Source: Struthio camelus (Eukaryota; Chordata; Aves; Struthioniformes; Struthionidae). Taken from it: 64,000 nucleotides of DNA. Every line of letters starts with the position of its first letter. The first letter of the stretch is position 1. Under the pieces are notes generated by a model. That model was not told where the DNA came from and ran no database searches. It was given only the letters and a program-made list of their open reading frames with translations. Below, one piece after another: positions 12,991 through 26,800 of the stretch. The DNA lies in NCBI RefSeq assembly GCF_040807025.1, contig NC_090942.1, positions 204,436,640 to 204,500,639 on the forward strand, written 5' to 3'. The position numbers and the translations under genes were made by a program.

Positions 12991-14506
12991 CTGTGGATGT
13001 AAGTGTGAGTATTTTTTATTGCTGATATAGAGTCTATTCAGATTAGTAGACAGGTATTCAGTGATTTCCGTGGGCAATAAGCACTATAAGGTGTAAAGGG
13101 TTCCACGATCCAAATCTAGACTTCCTATTATTAAGAGGTTTTGAGTGAGGTTCTCTTATCTGTGTATGAGTAAGTTTTTCAAATCTACACAGAGACACAC
13201 AGTACTTTTCACACAGTGCTCCATTCCGTGTAGCTAAAAAATGTACTCGTTTTCATACCCATTAGTTTTATAACTTTCCTTCTGCTTGGCTTGGCTTGGC
13301 TATCCAAAGGTACAAGGCTGTAATTTCACTTCCTGAGCCACTACAGCCTATCTTTGCTCAAAGGGCATTTTCTGTTCCTAATCCTTTTGTTCATGGCACT
13401 TTTCAATATACTACATGGTTCCAATATATCACATGGTGTTCACTCTTCAAAGCGCTCAAGTCTGGTGAAAAAGCCCTACTGTTAATTGTTAAAGTTACAG
13501 CTAGTCTTCATATTTCAGCTTCCCATATTGGCTGTCGTCAGACAATAAAATCCTGCCTGTTCTTTTCACCTACTTCGACAAAGCAGGCTATCATGTAACA
13601 CGTGGAGTGATAATTGGGTTAGACGTTCCAAAATTTGCAGTCCTGTAGGTGGATTCTTTCTAAAGACTTTGATCTTTATGGAGCAGCACTATGAGATGGC
13701 ACAGTTTGTTCCTCATAGAGTATTTGAGATAATAAATAATTCAAGGACAGCTCAGGGCCTATAGCTATGCCCCCTTTTCTAATCCCATTGAAATCAATGG
13801 GGCTGCTTGTTGAAGGAAAGTTTACTTTCTTTGGTAGACTGTGACGGCTTTGAATCTTTGAAGGAGTGCCTCCTCCAGACTAAATTTCTCCATGTTCCCC
13901 TGCTGTGCTCCTAGTCTCCATTTTCAGTTGGCTTCTCATAATCTGACTTCCTTGCACTCTATTCCTCAATACCATGCCTCTGCAATTGCTCCCTTATTTC
14001 TTTCCCTTTTTCTCTGACTGCTTCTTGTCCCATAGTTCATTTTCCTGCTGGAGCCCTTGCTCCAGTCAGTCAGATATCTGTCTCTTCTTGTCTTGTACAA
14101 GAAGAAAAGAAGAAAAAGTGACTGACGACAGAGCAAGGAGAGCTGCCTTGTGTGAGCAGGACGTCGACTGGGATGCAGGGACAGGGCCTAGAGGGGAGAA
14201 GGGACTGAAATGAAGGATGCATTTTAAGCTATGAGCATATAACTTACAGAGTTGGACCCAGCAAGTAAATGTTGCACATAATAGCTCAGTATATGCCCTG
14301 AAGAAAAGCGTGGCACTGGACAGGGCAGGAAATGCTGAGGAGGGCAAGACCTTCTTTTCTGTACCTGCTTTTCTCTACTAGGTTATACTGGTGGGGAACG
14401 GCAGAGCTGGACATGCAGAAATTAACAGTTGCGGTATTCCTGAGAGCAGACTTACATGGCCGCTCAAGCTATTTTGAAATTTTAGAAATTTCAGTTGGAA
14501 TTCAGC

Positions 14507-14554
14507 ATTATGAATTTCAATGAATTCAGAATTTAGAATTATGAATTTCAATGA
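14507..14554. repeat. short tandem duplication, 31-bp period
   Basis: A 17-base string (ATTATGAATTTCAATGA) occurs at 14507-14523 and again at 14538-14554. Related TTTAGAAATT motifs flank both copies. This is a small AT-rich tandem duplication with no apparent function. Confidence 0.75.
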
Positions 14555-17500
14555 GTTTAGAAATTACCCTTACTTGCTTTCATGGTCAGTCTTGCAGTAA
14601 CCACCAGTATTGTCTTAAGAAAAGAGTGAAGACTAAATCACAATTGATGTGATCCACTTGCTGTGGACAAGTAATAACCTACTAATGTCTAGTTGTTAAA
14701 TCATTTTGTTTTCCTAAGGTTCAAATGCTTTACAGAAGTGGTCACGTAAATCCGTTCGCACAGAAGAGGCCCAAGACGCAGGGAAGTGAAGTGACACTTG
14801 TAAAGCCCCCAACTTGTCCCAGAGAGAAACTCATCTCCAGAGTCTCAGACCAGGGTCCCATTCGCATTGCTCTGCCTTACAGCCCATCTTGTTTATTTAT
14901 TTGGCAGTCTTAGCAGACCTTTTTATATTTTCTTGTCCTCTCCTATAAATACTGGGCTTTTTACTACCTTCTTTTTACTGTTGCTTGTGCTGCCTCTGAG
15001 TCCAATGAAAATAGATTTGAAAGCAACTTCTTGTAGCTTCCTAGATCACTGTCATCACCTCCCTGCTTTCCCAAACGAGGAACTAAAGGAAATGGCTTTA
15101 GATGTCTTTTCCTTAGCTGCTACGAAAAAATGTCAGGAATGCCACTGAGCTGTCTATGATCACAGACTTCTTACGTGGGCCCCCATTGAGAAAAATTTTC
15201 AGCAGTGTGATTTCTTTAAGAGTATAGTTGTTTAAGTAAATATCTCAGCTAGTATGAAACTTACCTGCTCGGTACCAAGTGACATATAACACAGCTAAGA
15301 ACTTTATCTGCAAGCCTTCATTTTCCTAAAATTCAAGGTTGATGCAACTGGACATATAAATTGAAAAACTTCCGTTACATAAATAAAGAACCATATTGTT
15401 AATGCAGGGGCATTTGTATTTTAAAAGCACCTGGATTTCAAAAATGTGTTTCATAAAAATAACATTAAAGCTCATCCCATTGCCACTGAGCCTGGCAAGG
15501 CATAGTGAGAAAAACAATTATTTCTTTCTTTCATAAATTTACTTTTGGGATAGAGTGTTCCTGTTGCAACTAGTGCACCACAATTTAGGACAGAAAGTGA
15601 AAATAAGGACTTCTTGTCCTGTAGGGAGGATCTGAGTTGGAGAATTACAGTGAACTGAGACTGGAATTACCCAGACAACATCAACTTCTCTGTTCTCTTC
15701 TGTTCTAAAGTTCTCACCAGCACGTACCTCCTAGGAGTGAATTCTTCAACATGACCAATGTGTAATACGCTTTTGCTCTCCTTTCAGTTGAAGAAATTTC
15801 TTCTATTGATGATTTAATTTTGAATGTTTAAGAAGATATGTAACTATGTATATGTGTGGCTCTCTCTTTATATTAGAGAAGACGAGGTCAGAGGAATGTC
15901 CTCTGGATTTGGAGCAGCAGCAGTGGGACTGGGGATGTCCTTAGTTCCAATATAGATGCATTTCAGAGTTTAGTGCTGTCTTCCAAGGAGATTCTGTCTT
16001 CTGTACAGAGAAGTTTTAATTATTGCTGTAGTAATCTTCATCATGCTGTAGCAATGAGATGTTAACCAGAGACTACATCTAGAAGTAGCCATAAGCTGCA
16101 ATGGGCTTTAGAGGCTGGCCTGGGATCTTGAATTCAGGTTTATTACTCTAGGGGAGCCTTGGAGAGGCAGTGTGGTGCAGCGAGGATAGGCTGATTTCTT
16201 TTTAAGGGTTAGTGTGCATGAGGGTACCTCAGACATGAAGCTGCTTGTACTAACTGGAGTCTTCAAAGTCCTGAAAGATTCACATCCAAATTACTGTATA
16301 TTCGACATAGTTTATTAACAATATTGTTAGTATGGTTACCACAATCCAGCAAGGAGATAACAAAGTTGTGGAAACCAGCGGCCAGAACATAACTTGCAGG
16401 GAAGGGAATCCTCTAGCCAACCACAGACAGCTAAGTGATTTGGGACCTCTAATGCTTTCTTGTTTTCAGGGAACCAAGTTTTCATTTTCTGCAACACAAT
16501 ATGATCATACTGAGTTACTGGAAAAATCAGGATGGAATATATTTTAACTTTAGCAAGGAATTTACTATTGATATCACATGGTTTTCTCCATGGAAACTAG
16601 AAAAATGCAAACTAGATGGAACCAAAAAATGAACAATCATCCTTATATTTCCTTATGAAAATACTTTACATGTATCAAATAACTTTGCTACTTGGATGGA
16701 AGTAAACAACTGCTTAAGAGAAGTGTTGGTAGAAATCACAAATCCAGAATCCTTTCAGTGCTAATGCTACATCTGCAGCGCATGGCGGGACGGGAGAGTT
16801 TGGCAAAGACTTCGTATATCTGGAAGAGCATACGTGGAAACATGCTGCACAGAGCCAAGTGTCAAGCAGCACACTTCAACTTACTTTAAAAGGCTTCACA
16901 TTTCCAAATACTGCAGTAAGTTCAAACCTCAGAGCTGAAATTGTTGCTCATACTGTGCTCAAAGTCATTTTTTCTGAAAGACGAAAGGCATCGTTCAGAT
17001 TTGGGAAATTTCTTGAATTAGCTTAAGCAGTTTTGAAAGCTGAAACTATATCACTGCAGAAAGCTCTGCAGCAGTTAGATCAAATTCAGTCTTCCTGATA
17101 AAACTCAACATCTAATTTCCGCTGAGAGGGATAGATGGGAGAAATGGGAATGTTCAGCTGTGATGAATTAATCTATCAGATTGTCTTGTTGTCTGTAGCA
17201 GAGTTTTCTAAGTGCTTTCTCTGATCATATTTTCAGTATTCCAAGAGAAAGATCTTCTGTAAGTTTCCTTGACATGCTGTTGCAGTGTAATAAGCTTTCC
17301 AAATAATTAATGTTTGCTAATATTCAGCCTCCATTTTTCTTTCCACATTTGTCTGGTGATGATCCTGGCTGTATGAACTACAGCCTGAGCTTACACTGAA
17401 CTTCAATGCCATAAATAGAGCTGGTCAAAATACAGCATTCCTTACTATGAGACATTTTGTCACGGCGGTATTTGTCTTTGTTCTGAATTTGAACTCTGGA

Positions 17501-18110
17501 AATTCTGAACCTACCTTACTGTATGCAATATATAACATTAAATTAATTGTAGATTATTTTGAAACATCTCATTTTTGCCTGTAAATTGAACATTTTCCTG
17601 TTGACGTTGTAATGAAACAGTGTCATGCTCTGAATAAGAAAAAAGGGCAAGCACTGTATACCATTTTGAGGTGCAACTGTTTTCAGTATTGCTGTGTTTC
17701 ACCCATATTTTGGAAACACTGTTCCTGCACTTACTTTTCTATCTGTAGCTCTGAATCTGTAGCTAATCATACAACAAAAGTGAAGATAGATCCAATCCCT
17801 CTGACTTATACTTCTGTTAATCAATAATAGCTTCACTAAAGCCAATGCAGTAATAAACACAAGTGATTGGTGAATTGAAGTCTGGGTCCTTAAAGCCAGA
17901 AGCTAAGCTCTGGTTATAAGGATGCAGGAATATCCTGAGTTATGCATTAGCACAGAAGGTAGATCATGGCTTGGAGGGATGACGGACACAGAGGTCTGGC
18001 ATCTCTGCCTGTAGAAAAAGCTGCTGGGGTGATGGAGGCGTAAGAGTTGGTCTCAGCTATACGTGAAAAGTCCATTGCACTGGATTGCTGTAGTTGATGC
18101 ATTGTATAAT

Positions 18111-18136
18111 GTGTGTGTATATATATATCTATATAA
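18111..18136. repeat. compound TG/TA microsatellite
   Basis: A short alternating purine-pyrimidine tract, GTGTGTGT followed by TATATATA-like repeats and an imperfect ATCTATATA. It is a simple-sequence repeat, probably length-variable. Confidence 0.85.
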
Positions 18137-20411
18137 AAAAATCTATTTTTCTTAGATGTCTTGTGTTATGATGAAAGCACATACTTCATCCCTTTATTTT
18201 ACTAAATTTCAGTAGGTTAGGCAATCTGCTAACATTGACTCTTGTGTGTTAGAGTACAGTAAAAACCTGTTTCATCCAGATAGGTGACCCAAGAGAGAAC
18301 CATTTACAGTTCAGCAAGTAACATTTTGTTCAGCATTTTGAAATCCATGATGAAATATGAGATGGGCAGAATGGAGACCACCTATCTCACATCTATGCTT
18401 TCTGCTGTCTGAGGGATACCCACTGATAGTCAGCCTAACAGTTAAGGAGCTGTACAATCTAGTTGTTAAGTGGAAGGAATAGCATTCAAGTACTAATATA
18501 CAATCTTAAATGGTTTTCAAAATTGCAAGGAAAATTATCAGTATCTGGAGATTTTCTCATTGACATAACACTATATTTGTACTTAACTTCATGTTAAATA
18601 GGGAAGGGAATATTCGCACTCATTCTTGTGACAACAGAATGAAATCTACCTCCCACTACGTTCAGTGACAGTTTTGCCAGTGACTTCCATAAGATCAGGG
18701 TTGATACCCACAGTCATTTATACAGAAAACATCTACCTGTGAGGTCTAATTTACATGATGGCCTGTAACGAATTCCCTAAGTCCCCTTTTAACTGATGAG
18801 TCCAACATTCATATGGAGATCATTGTGTGAAGCACATTATTTGTATTTCATTAAGTTAGACTGAGCTGTCTTCATCTGAGAACGTTGCAAACATCTGCTT
18901 CCAGAAAGCATTATTACTGCTTGTTTGTACGGGACTAACCATGTGCCAGCTGCTTTACCAGCAGATAGGAGCCCAGTCCTGGTTCCAAAAAGTTTGCAAA
19001 CTAAATAATCTGCTTGAGGAAAGAGGGGGAATAAGGTGAATGAGTGCCCTTGAGATGAAGAGTTTCCCATGGTCCCATGAGATCTCTGATTCTTGCAGTG
19101 ATAGCAGAAAACCTAACTTGTTGAATATCGACTACCCCTGCCCAGGCTGAAGAATGCCAGGAGTATCCTCATCCAAAATTAGCCACTTGAAGGATAGCCT
19201 AAGCATGTTGTTTGGTCTCTGCCTCTAGTCACCGGAGAGAAACAGGCACTTCCAGAAGATGATTCATCCTATCCTGAAATAAATGTTAACAATGGAGGAG
19301 GAAGGAAAAGTTTAGGTTCCTTCTCTAATCAGTTGAGTGCTTCTCCCTTCATTAATATAGAAGGGACCTAACAACTAGCTTAGCTAGAGGCCAAAGGTTT
19401 ATACAACTGAAGTCAGAGGAGATGAATCCTATCCCGAAACCTCATCCTGTGAGCAGCCCTCTTGTTCCTACAGGAGCAGAAGCAGCAAAAGGGGCCCAAA
19501 ATTCAAATAGTGATCCTGCTCAGTGCAAGATAAGAGGGAATATAAAAGCTAAGAGAGGGAAACACATTCTATTAAAGATCTCTTTTAGCCTCTGAAGCCT
19601 GTTGCTGGAATGAATGTGATTCAGCAGCCCCAGAGAGGTGCAGGGATTTACTTCCCACTGATGCTTGGAGGGAGGGTGAAGATAAAGCATTCACTGCAGT
19701 GTGTGCCTGGAATGATTCTGCTGCTCCGAAGTAGAGATTGGGAGATCCTGGCTGGGTTCATCAGCAGATCTCATGTCCCAGCACACACTACTTTTGCAGC
19801 TTAGACTCAGGTGCTGCTCACAGGCTGCATGTGTGCTGTGCACTGTGCTGCTGCACTCGGCGCTGCAGGAGAGGCAGCACCAGGAGAGGGAAATCTGGGA
19901 ACAGGGTTCGACATGCCTCACGTTTCCATGAGTATAGACTTCTGGAGCCTCCTATTTCTCCGTGGGCAGCTGCCTCTGACACATTTAACATGTGAGCTTC
20001 TCTTTTAGCGGGAACATTTAGTGGAACTGAGCCTCTGGCACCCACTGCCACCCACGTGGAGGAAGCACAGCTCTCGCTTCGCTGCGACATATGGCAGGAA
20101 ACATCACACAGCAAGAACATTAAAATAAACATGTTGGGGACAAAACAGATACGAAAGAAACGTGGGAGTACAGCCCTATTCTAGTGTGAAAGAGGATTTT
20201 AGAAGTAACAAAAAAAAACAGGCACTCGTATCAAAAACATTTTAGATGCATATCCTGAGCATGTAAAGATTAATATGCAGAGAGCTACCACCGTGGGGAA
20301 GTTAGCCTGGGCAAGGCTCTCACTAGAGCCAGGTGGACCTGGTTACTGTTTGTGTAAGAACAGTGTGAGGGGTGGCCCATCCATTGGGACTCAGATGTTG
20401 ACAGCATGTGC

Positions 20412-20768
20412 TCTTGTCAAGCTGGCAGATGACACCAAACTGAGAGACCTATTGATATACTTAAGGACAGGCAGGGCTGTCATCCAGAGGGACCTAGGCA
20501 GGCTGGAGGAATGGGCTGACAGAAACCTAATGAAATTCATCAGGGACAAGTGCAAAGTCTTGCACAAGGGAAGTAAACACCCTTGCAATGAGACAGGCTG
20601 GGAACTGATTCCCTGCTCTGTGCAAAAGGCCTAGAGGGTGTTGGTGGATTGAACAAAGCTGTGAGCAACCTAGTTTGACGCCAGAGCTGATCCTGATGCG
20701 AGCAGGGGGTTGGACTAGAGACCCCCCCTGAGGTCCCTCCCAACCTGTATTGTCCTGCAATGCTATAA
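20412..20768 (+). mobile_element. CR1 LINE fragment, internally deleted
   Basis: Sense-strand CR1 remnant. It begins just before the reverse-transcriptase motif C region, with LADDTKL readable at about 20,422-20,445. It continues through GRLEEWADRNLMKF and KCKVLH, then passes almost directly to the 3' end with GGGGGTTGGACTAGA and CCCTCCCAACCT. About 600 bases of the usual C-terminal ORF2 region are missing between them. The 3' terminal octamer is degenerate. This looks like an old copy with an internal deletion. Confidence 0.8.
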
Positions 20769-22830
20769 TCACAGTCTCTCAGCCTCCTTGGCCTCAAGTG
20801 ATTATCGAACAGAAATACAATCTGTCACTCATGAGACTCCAGGGCACACTGAATGCAGACTGCCCGCGCTGGCCCATGCGAGTGGGTGTTTTCTGACTAA
20901 GAACCAGGATGTTTGTGTGGAGCACTGGGAGACTGATGTGAACTGTTCACTGCAAATATCTTCCTATGAAGGAGAGATTCCCAAGGGGAGGGTGACCTTG
21001 ACTGATCCAATTAAATAGTTTAATTTGCTATTTGAATCAAAGCTGAGTAAGACTGATCACTGAAGAAGACTCTCTGAGTTTGTCTGTAATTTTAGAAAAG
21101 TCACTAAAGCCGCTACCTTCAGTAAGAATAATCATATGTTTAAGGTATTGTATGTGCTGTTTGTTGTCTGAAGGCTGATTCTTCTTTAGTCAACCTAGTT
21201 TTCTGCCTGTGAAGCTTCAGTGACCTGTTGAGGTTTATTTTTGGTTACCACCACAAGTACTGAGAGTGAAATGAAGCTTTTTGCATAAAAGAAGCTTGTT
21301 TGTTCTGTATTTCTAGGCATGCTGACCACCACATTAGGGAAGCACACAGATATGCCCCAGATCAACAGTGATCATGAAAATCTGTGGTTATTAGCACATC
21401 AACACATCCCCTGCACTGACTGTGGCGGCCTGTAACTGCTCTTGTTCTGTGGGTTGTCACAGGACTTGCCAGTTACGGCCATGCTCTGTGCACTTGATCA
21501 ACGGCAGCAAGCATTAACCTTTCCACCAGGTCCTCTATCTGCTGAGAGGACACTTTCCCTTGTATCTTCTCAAATTGTATATCCAAGTCTGTAGGAAGCC
21601 TGAGAAAGGAGATCTGACCTTAAAAGGATATCAGTGTTCAAGGACTGTACACACTTCTTTTGCAAAACATGAAAAACTAGGGGAACTTGAAGTTCCTTTT
21701 TCAGGAAAAGCTCAGTAATATTTTGCTGCATTTGAGTCAAATGCAAAAGACCATTTTTCTCACATCTTGACTAACACATAACTTGACAATTTTTTTGGAG
21801 ACTGTTGTCAGAACACATGGCAAATATCAAACAGGTAATTACGGGATAGGAGCAGTGGGTGACTAGCACATATTTTAAACTATGTAATTTATCTCTTATT
21901 TATCAGAGTATTACATTCACGTTTGCTGCACTGAGATTCAGATTTTCCACCAGCCGCTTACAAAGGTCAGACAGAGTTCCCTGTAATTCGGGAGCAGGCC
22001 AAGCAGCGGAAGAGCCTGCACATCAGGTTGAGTGGGCTGTGACTCTCCATGGCCCAAAGGCACCTCACTGGTGTCCAGCCGGTGCTCAGTGACCACTGCA
22101 CTCCGGTCATTGAGCCCTGCAGCATTGCTGCAGGCAATTGCTTTCCTCTGCAGTAAGGAGACTCTGAATATTTTCAGCTCACAAAATCTTTGCACAGCCT
22201 CAAATTCTCCTGCTCTTTTTCTGCCTTACCTCTTAGTTTTCAAAGCAAATTCTTTCCTGTAACATCCCAACGCTTCAGGCTCTTCAGGGAAGAGGCTGCA
22301 TCAACAGCAAACAAGAAACATGACCCTGGCCATGGAACGTAACTTACTGTGAAATCTTCCTGTAAACACTGTCTCAAAACACTTGAAAACAAGTTGTCTA
22401 GCAAAAATGGAACCAAATTATGTACCTCTCTTACAGAGCACCTGAATTTAGTACACTAACTCTTAAATAAAGGCAGAAGAAAGCTTCATTGAAGAGTCTG
22501 CAAACTCTCTACATTTTCTATTATGGTTTTCTCTGGCCGTGAATTAAAGGTCAAGGAGCTAAACTCATTGACTGTGAAAGAGGATCTGGTATACTTTTAG
22601 ACAACAGGTGCATGCTGGAGATGGGCATGTTACTAAAAATTTCACTATACCTTGTATTTCTAGAAAGCAACATTTGTAGAAACCTGGCAGCTCCAAAATG
22701 TACTCACAATGCTCTTTCTTATCAAGGCAACTTAAATGTCCACAAACTCAAAAGGAAGCTGGTAGAGGTAGATGGATTTTATGTCCTTTCATGCTGACTC
22801 AGGATTTAATCCTTCCAATATTTGATCATT
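20769..22830. other. non-coding stretch, no gene recognised
   Basis: No coding region, RNA gene or repeat family can be supported here. Short frames around 21,860-22,260 overlap on both strands and look fortuitous. Confidence 0.6.
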
Positions 22831-23805
22831 CACAGAATCACAGAATGGTTGATGTTAGAAGGAACCCCTGGAGATCATCTAGTCCAACCCCCCTGCTCAA
22901 GCAGGGTCCTCTATAGTAAATTGCCCAGGACCCTGACCAGACAGCTTCTGAATATCTCCAGGGAAGGAGGCTCCACTACCTCTCTGGGTAAATTGTTCCA
23001 GTATTTGACCACCTTCACAGGAAAAAAAAAAATTCTTATCTTTAAATGGAATTTTGTGTAAAGCAGTTTGTGCCCATTTCCTCTCCTGTCACTGGGCACC
23101 ACGGAGAAGAGTCTGGCCCCATCCTCTCGACACCCTCCCTTCAGATACTTGCACACATTGATGAGATCCCCTCTCAGTCTTCTCTTCTCCAGGATGAACA
23201 GGCCCAGCTCTCTCAGGCTTTCCTCATAGCAGGGATGCTCCACTCTCTTCATCATCTTAGTAGCCCTCCGCTGGACTCTCCCCAGGAGCTCCATGTCTCT
23301 CTTGTCCTGGGGAGCCCAGAATTGGACACAGTACTCCAGGTGAGGCCTCCCCAGGGCTGAGTAGAGGGGCAGGATCCCCTCCCTCGACCTGCTGGCAACA
23401 CTCTGCCTAATGTAGCCCAGGAGACCATTGGGCTTCTTGGCCACAAGGGCACATTGCTGACTCATGCTCAACTTGTTGTCCACCAGGACTCCCCGGTCCT
23501 TCTCTATAGAGCTGCAGGTCAACCCCCAGCATGTCTTGGTGCATGGGGTTATTCCTCCCCAGGGGCAGGACCCTGCACTTCATGAGGTTCCTCTCCACCC
23601 AGCTCTCCAGCCTCTCCAGGTCCCTCTGAATGGCAGCACAGCCCTCTGGGGGATCAGCCACTCCTCCCAGTTTGTTATCATCAGCCAACTTGCTGGGAGT
23701 GCACTCTTTCCCTTCATCCAGGTCATCGATGAACAAGTTAAACAAGACTGGACCCAGTACTGACCCCTGGGGGACACTGCTAGCTCGAGGCCTCCAACTA
23801 GACTC
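22831..23805 (-). mobile_element. CR1 LINE, 5'-truncated, 3' half of ORF2
   Basis: Minus-strand CR1. Its 3' end is two CACAGAAT octamers at 22831-22846 (ATTCTGTG on the sense strand). A 203-codon frame at 22911-23522 keeps [29 protein letters not shown] and [29 protein letters not shown] second frame at 23407-23745 keeps LFIDDLDEG and the motif-C variant LADDNKLGG. The break between frames is a frameshift near 23,500. Homology stops near 23,805, just upstream (in element sense) of the GVPQGS region. The copy is moderately young and not functional. Confidence 0.93.
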
Positions 23806-26800
23806 AGATCATTATCTTCCTTTTATTCCTTGCTTTGGAGACTTGAAGTCTCTTCTCCTTCAGACTTTGGGAAATTAGATTGCCTTGAATTTAATTAACT
23901 TTGAAAACTGAGCTTTTGCAAGGGGACCACCTCTTTGCAAATACTGTGTAGTGTTCTGTATTTCAGTGGTACCTTTCTTTCCAAAAGCTGTTTTTCTCCC
24001 AAGGATCAGTAATGTTCTAATCAGAAGTCAGTGTGTTTATGGGGGTTAGTGGAAGAAGCAGCTGTACATTATTGGTAGAAAAGAGTCAGACCTCAAAATC
24101 AGGCTGAAATTCAATGTAGCGTATAAAAAGGGACTATAGGTCTGGCTGACAAAGACTTTTAATTCTTACGTCCATTTAGTCCTTGCTTTCTATCAAGAGT
24201 TCAAAGTGTTGCTTTTTTTTGTGTAAGTAATAGCAAGAGGTGGGCATGGACCTGGCTCATGTGCAGAGAGCTCTGTGCATATTGCCATCGTGTCATGCAG
24301 CTGGACGTATGTGCCAGGACAGGCAGTGCTAATAGAGGAAAGAAAGTCTCATAACTTATAGGGAATGAATTCAGTCCTTTCTGAATTCTTTATCTTAAAC
24401 ACTTACCATGTAAAGGAAATCAATATGGTTACTTTGGTACAAAAAGATATAAACCTAGTGCATTATGAAGAGTAGCTATGACAACGGTTAGGATGATGGT
24501 GAGTGAAGATAATTCTCCCATTGTGCTGAACGAGACTATCTAACTATTTTTTGTATTTCCTGTCTGTCTCTATCACTTGTATATTTTTTTATATTTGGAA
24601 CAATCTCTTTGGGGCTTTTTTGTTCAGTTTTCTACAGAGTCTAGCACAATGCATGACTAGTGCTCCCAGGCCCTAACTGGTGATTACTGCTATTGCTGCT
24701 GTTACTAGGAATATCGTCTCGTGTCTGTACTCACAGTCTGTGACGAACTGGACAAGAGCTACTGTTCTGAATTTTGTTCAAGGAACTGGGCTTCAGCATT
24801 TCCCCTGAAATGAAAAATCCCCCAAATTTCACTTCAGGGACTATTAAATTATTTTGTTTCTGTGGTGCCACTTTGATTCATTTTGTTTTTCCTTTAATAC
24901 TATAGTTCAGTATTAAACATACTACAGCTTATTTAACATTAAATGCCGTGCACTGTATAACACATTATTAGCTCACTGTTTTATTACACTAAGCAATCAA
25001 ACTGAAATGTATCAAAACAACTCACTTGAAAGGAAAAACTTTGACACACAGTCACAGTGAAGTGCTTTCCTGTATCTAAACAAAATCTCCAGCCTTTTTT
25101 CTGTTGAAAAACTTCATGGGAATGGACACATTTCATTGAATGAAAGCACCACTTACAGGTGCAGCTTTCAGGAGAAGGAGCTAAAACCAAACAAAAATAT
25201 TTTGAGCAGCTTTTTGTGAAACCTTGGAATAACATACAATAACAATCCTAGGTAAAAAAGCAGGAGCTACTCACCCTCGAAAAGGCACTGCCTGATGCAA
25301 AGCAGAAATAAGAGGGACTGCGGCTGCCCTGGCTGCCCTCGGTGCCCTGCTGCCGCGTGGGGCAGTGGGACAGGCCCTGGCAGTGAGCTCCTGCTGGTAC
25401 CGGCCCTGGACGCTGCCGGCCCCCACAGCGCCAGGACACCGCTGTAGGGTGGGGAACGGCAACGCTCCATGCCACCAGGATGCTACCAAATGGCAATACT
25501 CCATGCCACCAAATGCTGAATAGGGACTGAATGGGTCAGCACATCAACTGAGAAAAAAGGCTAGTAAACAAATGAATTTATATTTCACATGGTTAGCCAT
25601 AAACCATGTCAAAGAGAATATAAGCAATAATCAGCTTGCTGGAAAGCAGGAAACCATCCTCCATAAAACCACTCTGCAATAAAAAGGGTTATTAAAATTC
25701 ATATTAGCTCTTTGCCATTACAGATGAAATATCCCATAGCACTTTTCAAGGAGAGAGGAATATCCCTAGCCCCTTTTCTATCTGAGAAGGCTGAAGTGTT
25801 TTTAAGACTATCGGAGGCAGGTGGCAGAGCTAAGGGTGACAGTCAGAGACCCACACAGGTGCATGGCCATCCTGGAAAATGGAAAAATATGTCAAGCATG
25901 TGAGGATGCATCCTCCAGGCCTGGGTCAGTGTCTCCTGAACTGAGGCTCTCCCTATATGACTCAGGGCTGCCGTGTGCCTTTCCATATTATTGCCTCTGC
26001 CATGGGTAGCAGGGCTGGAAGCCTCCTCTGAATTTTTGGCTGGTTGAACAATCGCTTGTGCAGAGGCTACCTCACAGCAAAGGGAAGAGCAGTCTTGAGG
26101 CTATGGCAAACTGGGGTCAAGAGACACAACAGCTCTGTCCTCCATGTGGCACATAGAGGTGGTGTGTGCAGATGCGATGTCCTTGGCCACCAAGACTTAC
26201 CACCGTTAGATAGTTGGTTCAGAGTAAGGTGCAACTTTGCAGACTGAGAGTGTTGTGACATTGTGCAGACTGGGGCCAAGAGCCCATGAAACGGTCAGCA
26301 GAAGGAGCAGAAATGGCTGGCAGGAGATCCCTGGTTTTTGCCTTTATCTTTATTTTTTTCTTGGTGGGAAAAATATGTGACTGTAAACAAACATTTTGAG
26401 GGATTTTAAAAGGTTAGGGACTTTCAGCTGATCAGAACTCTTGGACTGGATCCCTTAAAACACAAGGATCTCTAGACCAGAGAGTACCTGGCCATGAACG
26501 AAGGGTTACCATGTACCCCAGTCAAATTTATGTTGCACATTTTGAGTCACAAAGCGCACCTACTCTGTCATTTTTGGTAAATGGCTGCACTGAACCGTGT
26601 CTTGGTTACAAAGACTTCTGTGAGCATACCCACTTCTACACTGGGCGCCTGAAATCCATCTTTCTTGTCCTGCTTTTTCCCAGGGACAAACTCAAACCCA
26701 TCCCAGACTGGCACAGAAATTAAATGTGAAGAGATATTTGAAAAGATTCCAGTCTAGACAGAAAATATAAGACATCAAGTGGAATAAAGAATGCTAGAGA

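Larger units (their letters stand above)
12991..20411. other. non-coding stretch, no gene recognised
   Basis: AT-rich DNA without a gene I can support. It contains the 31-bp-period duplication at 14507-14554, a TG/TA simple repeat at 18111-18136, and an exon-like segment with a CAG|GTAAGT donor on the minus strand at 15265-15325. Overlapping short frames around 19,600-20,130 are in a slightly GC-richer patch and carry no recognisable domain. Confidence 0.6.

Noticed and set aside
12091-13011. GAGTA at both sides of the putative LTR as a target-site duplication
   Set aside because: The right copy does not abut a TG/CA terminus, and a 5-mer match this close is easily chance.
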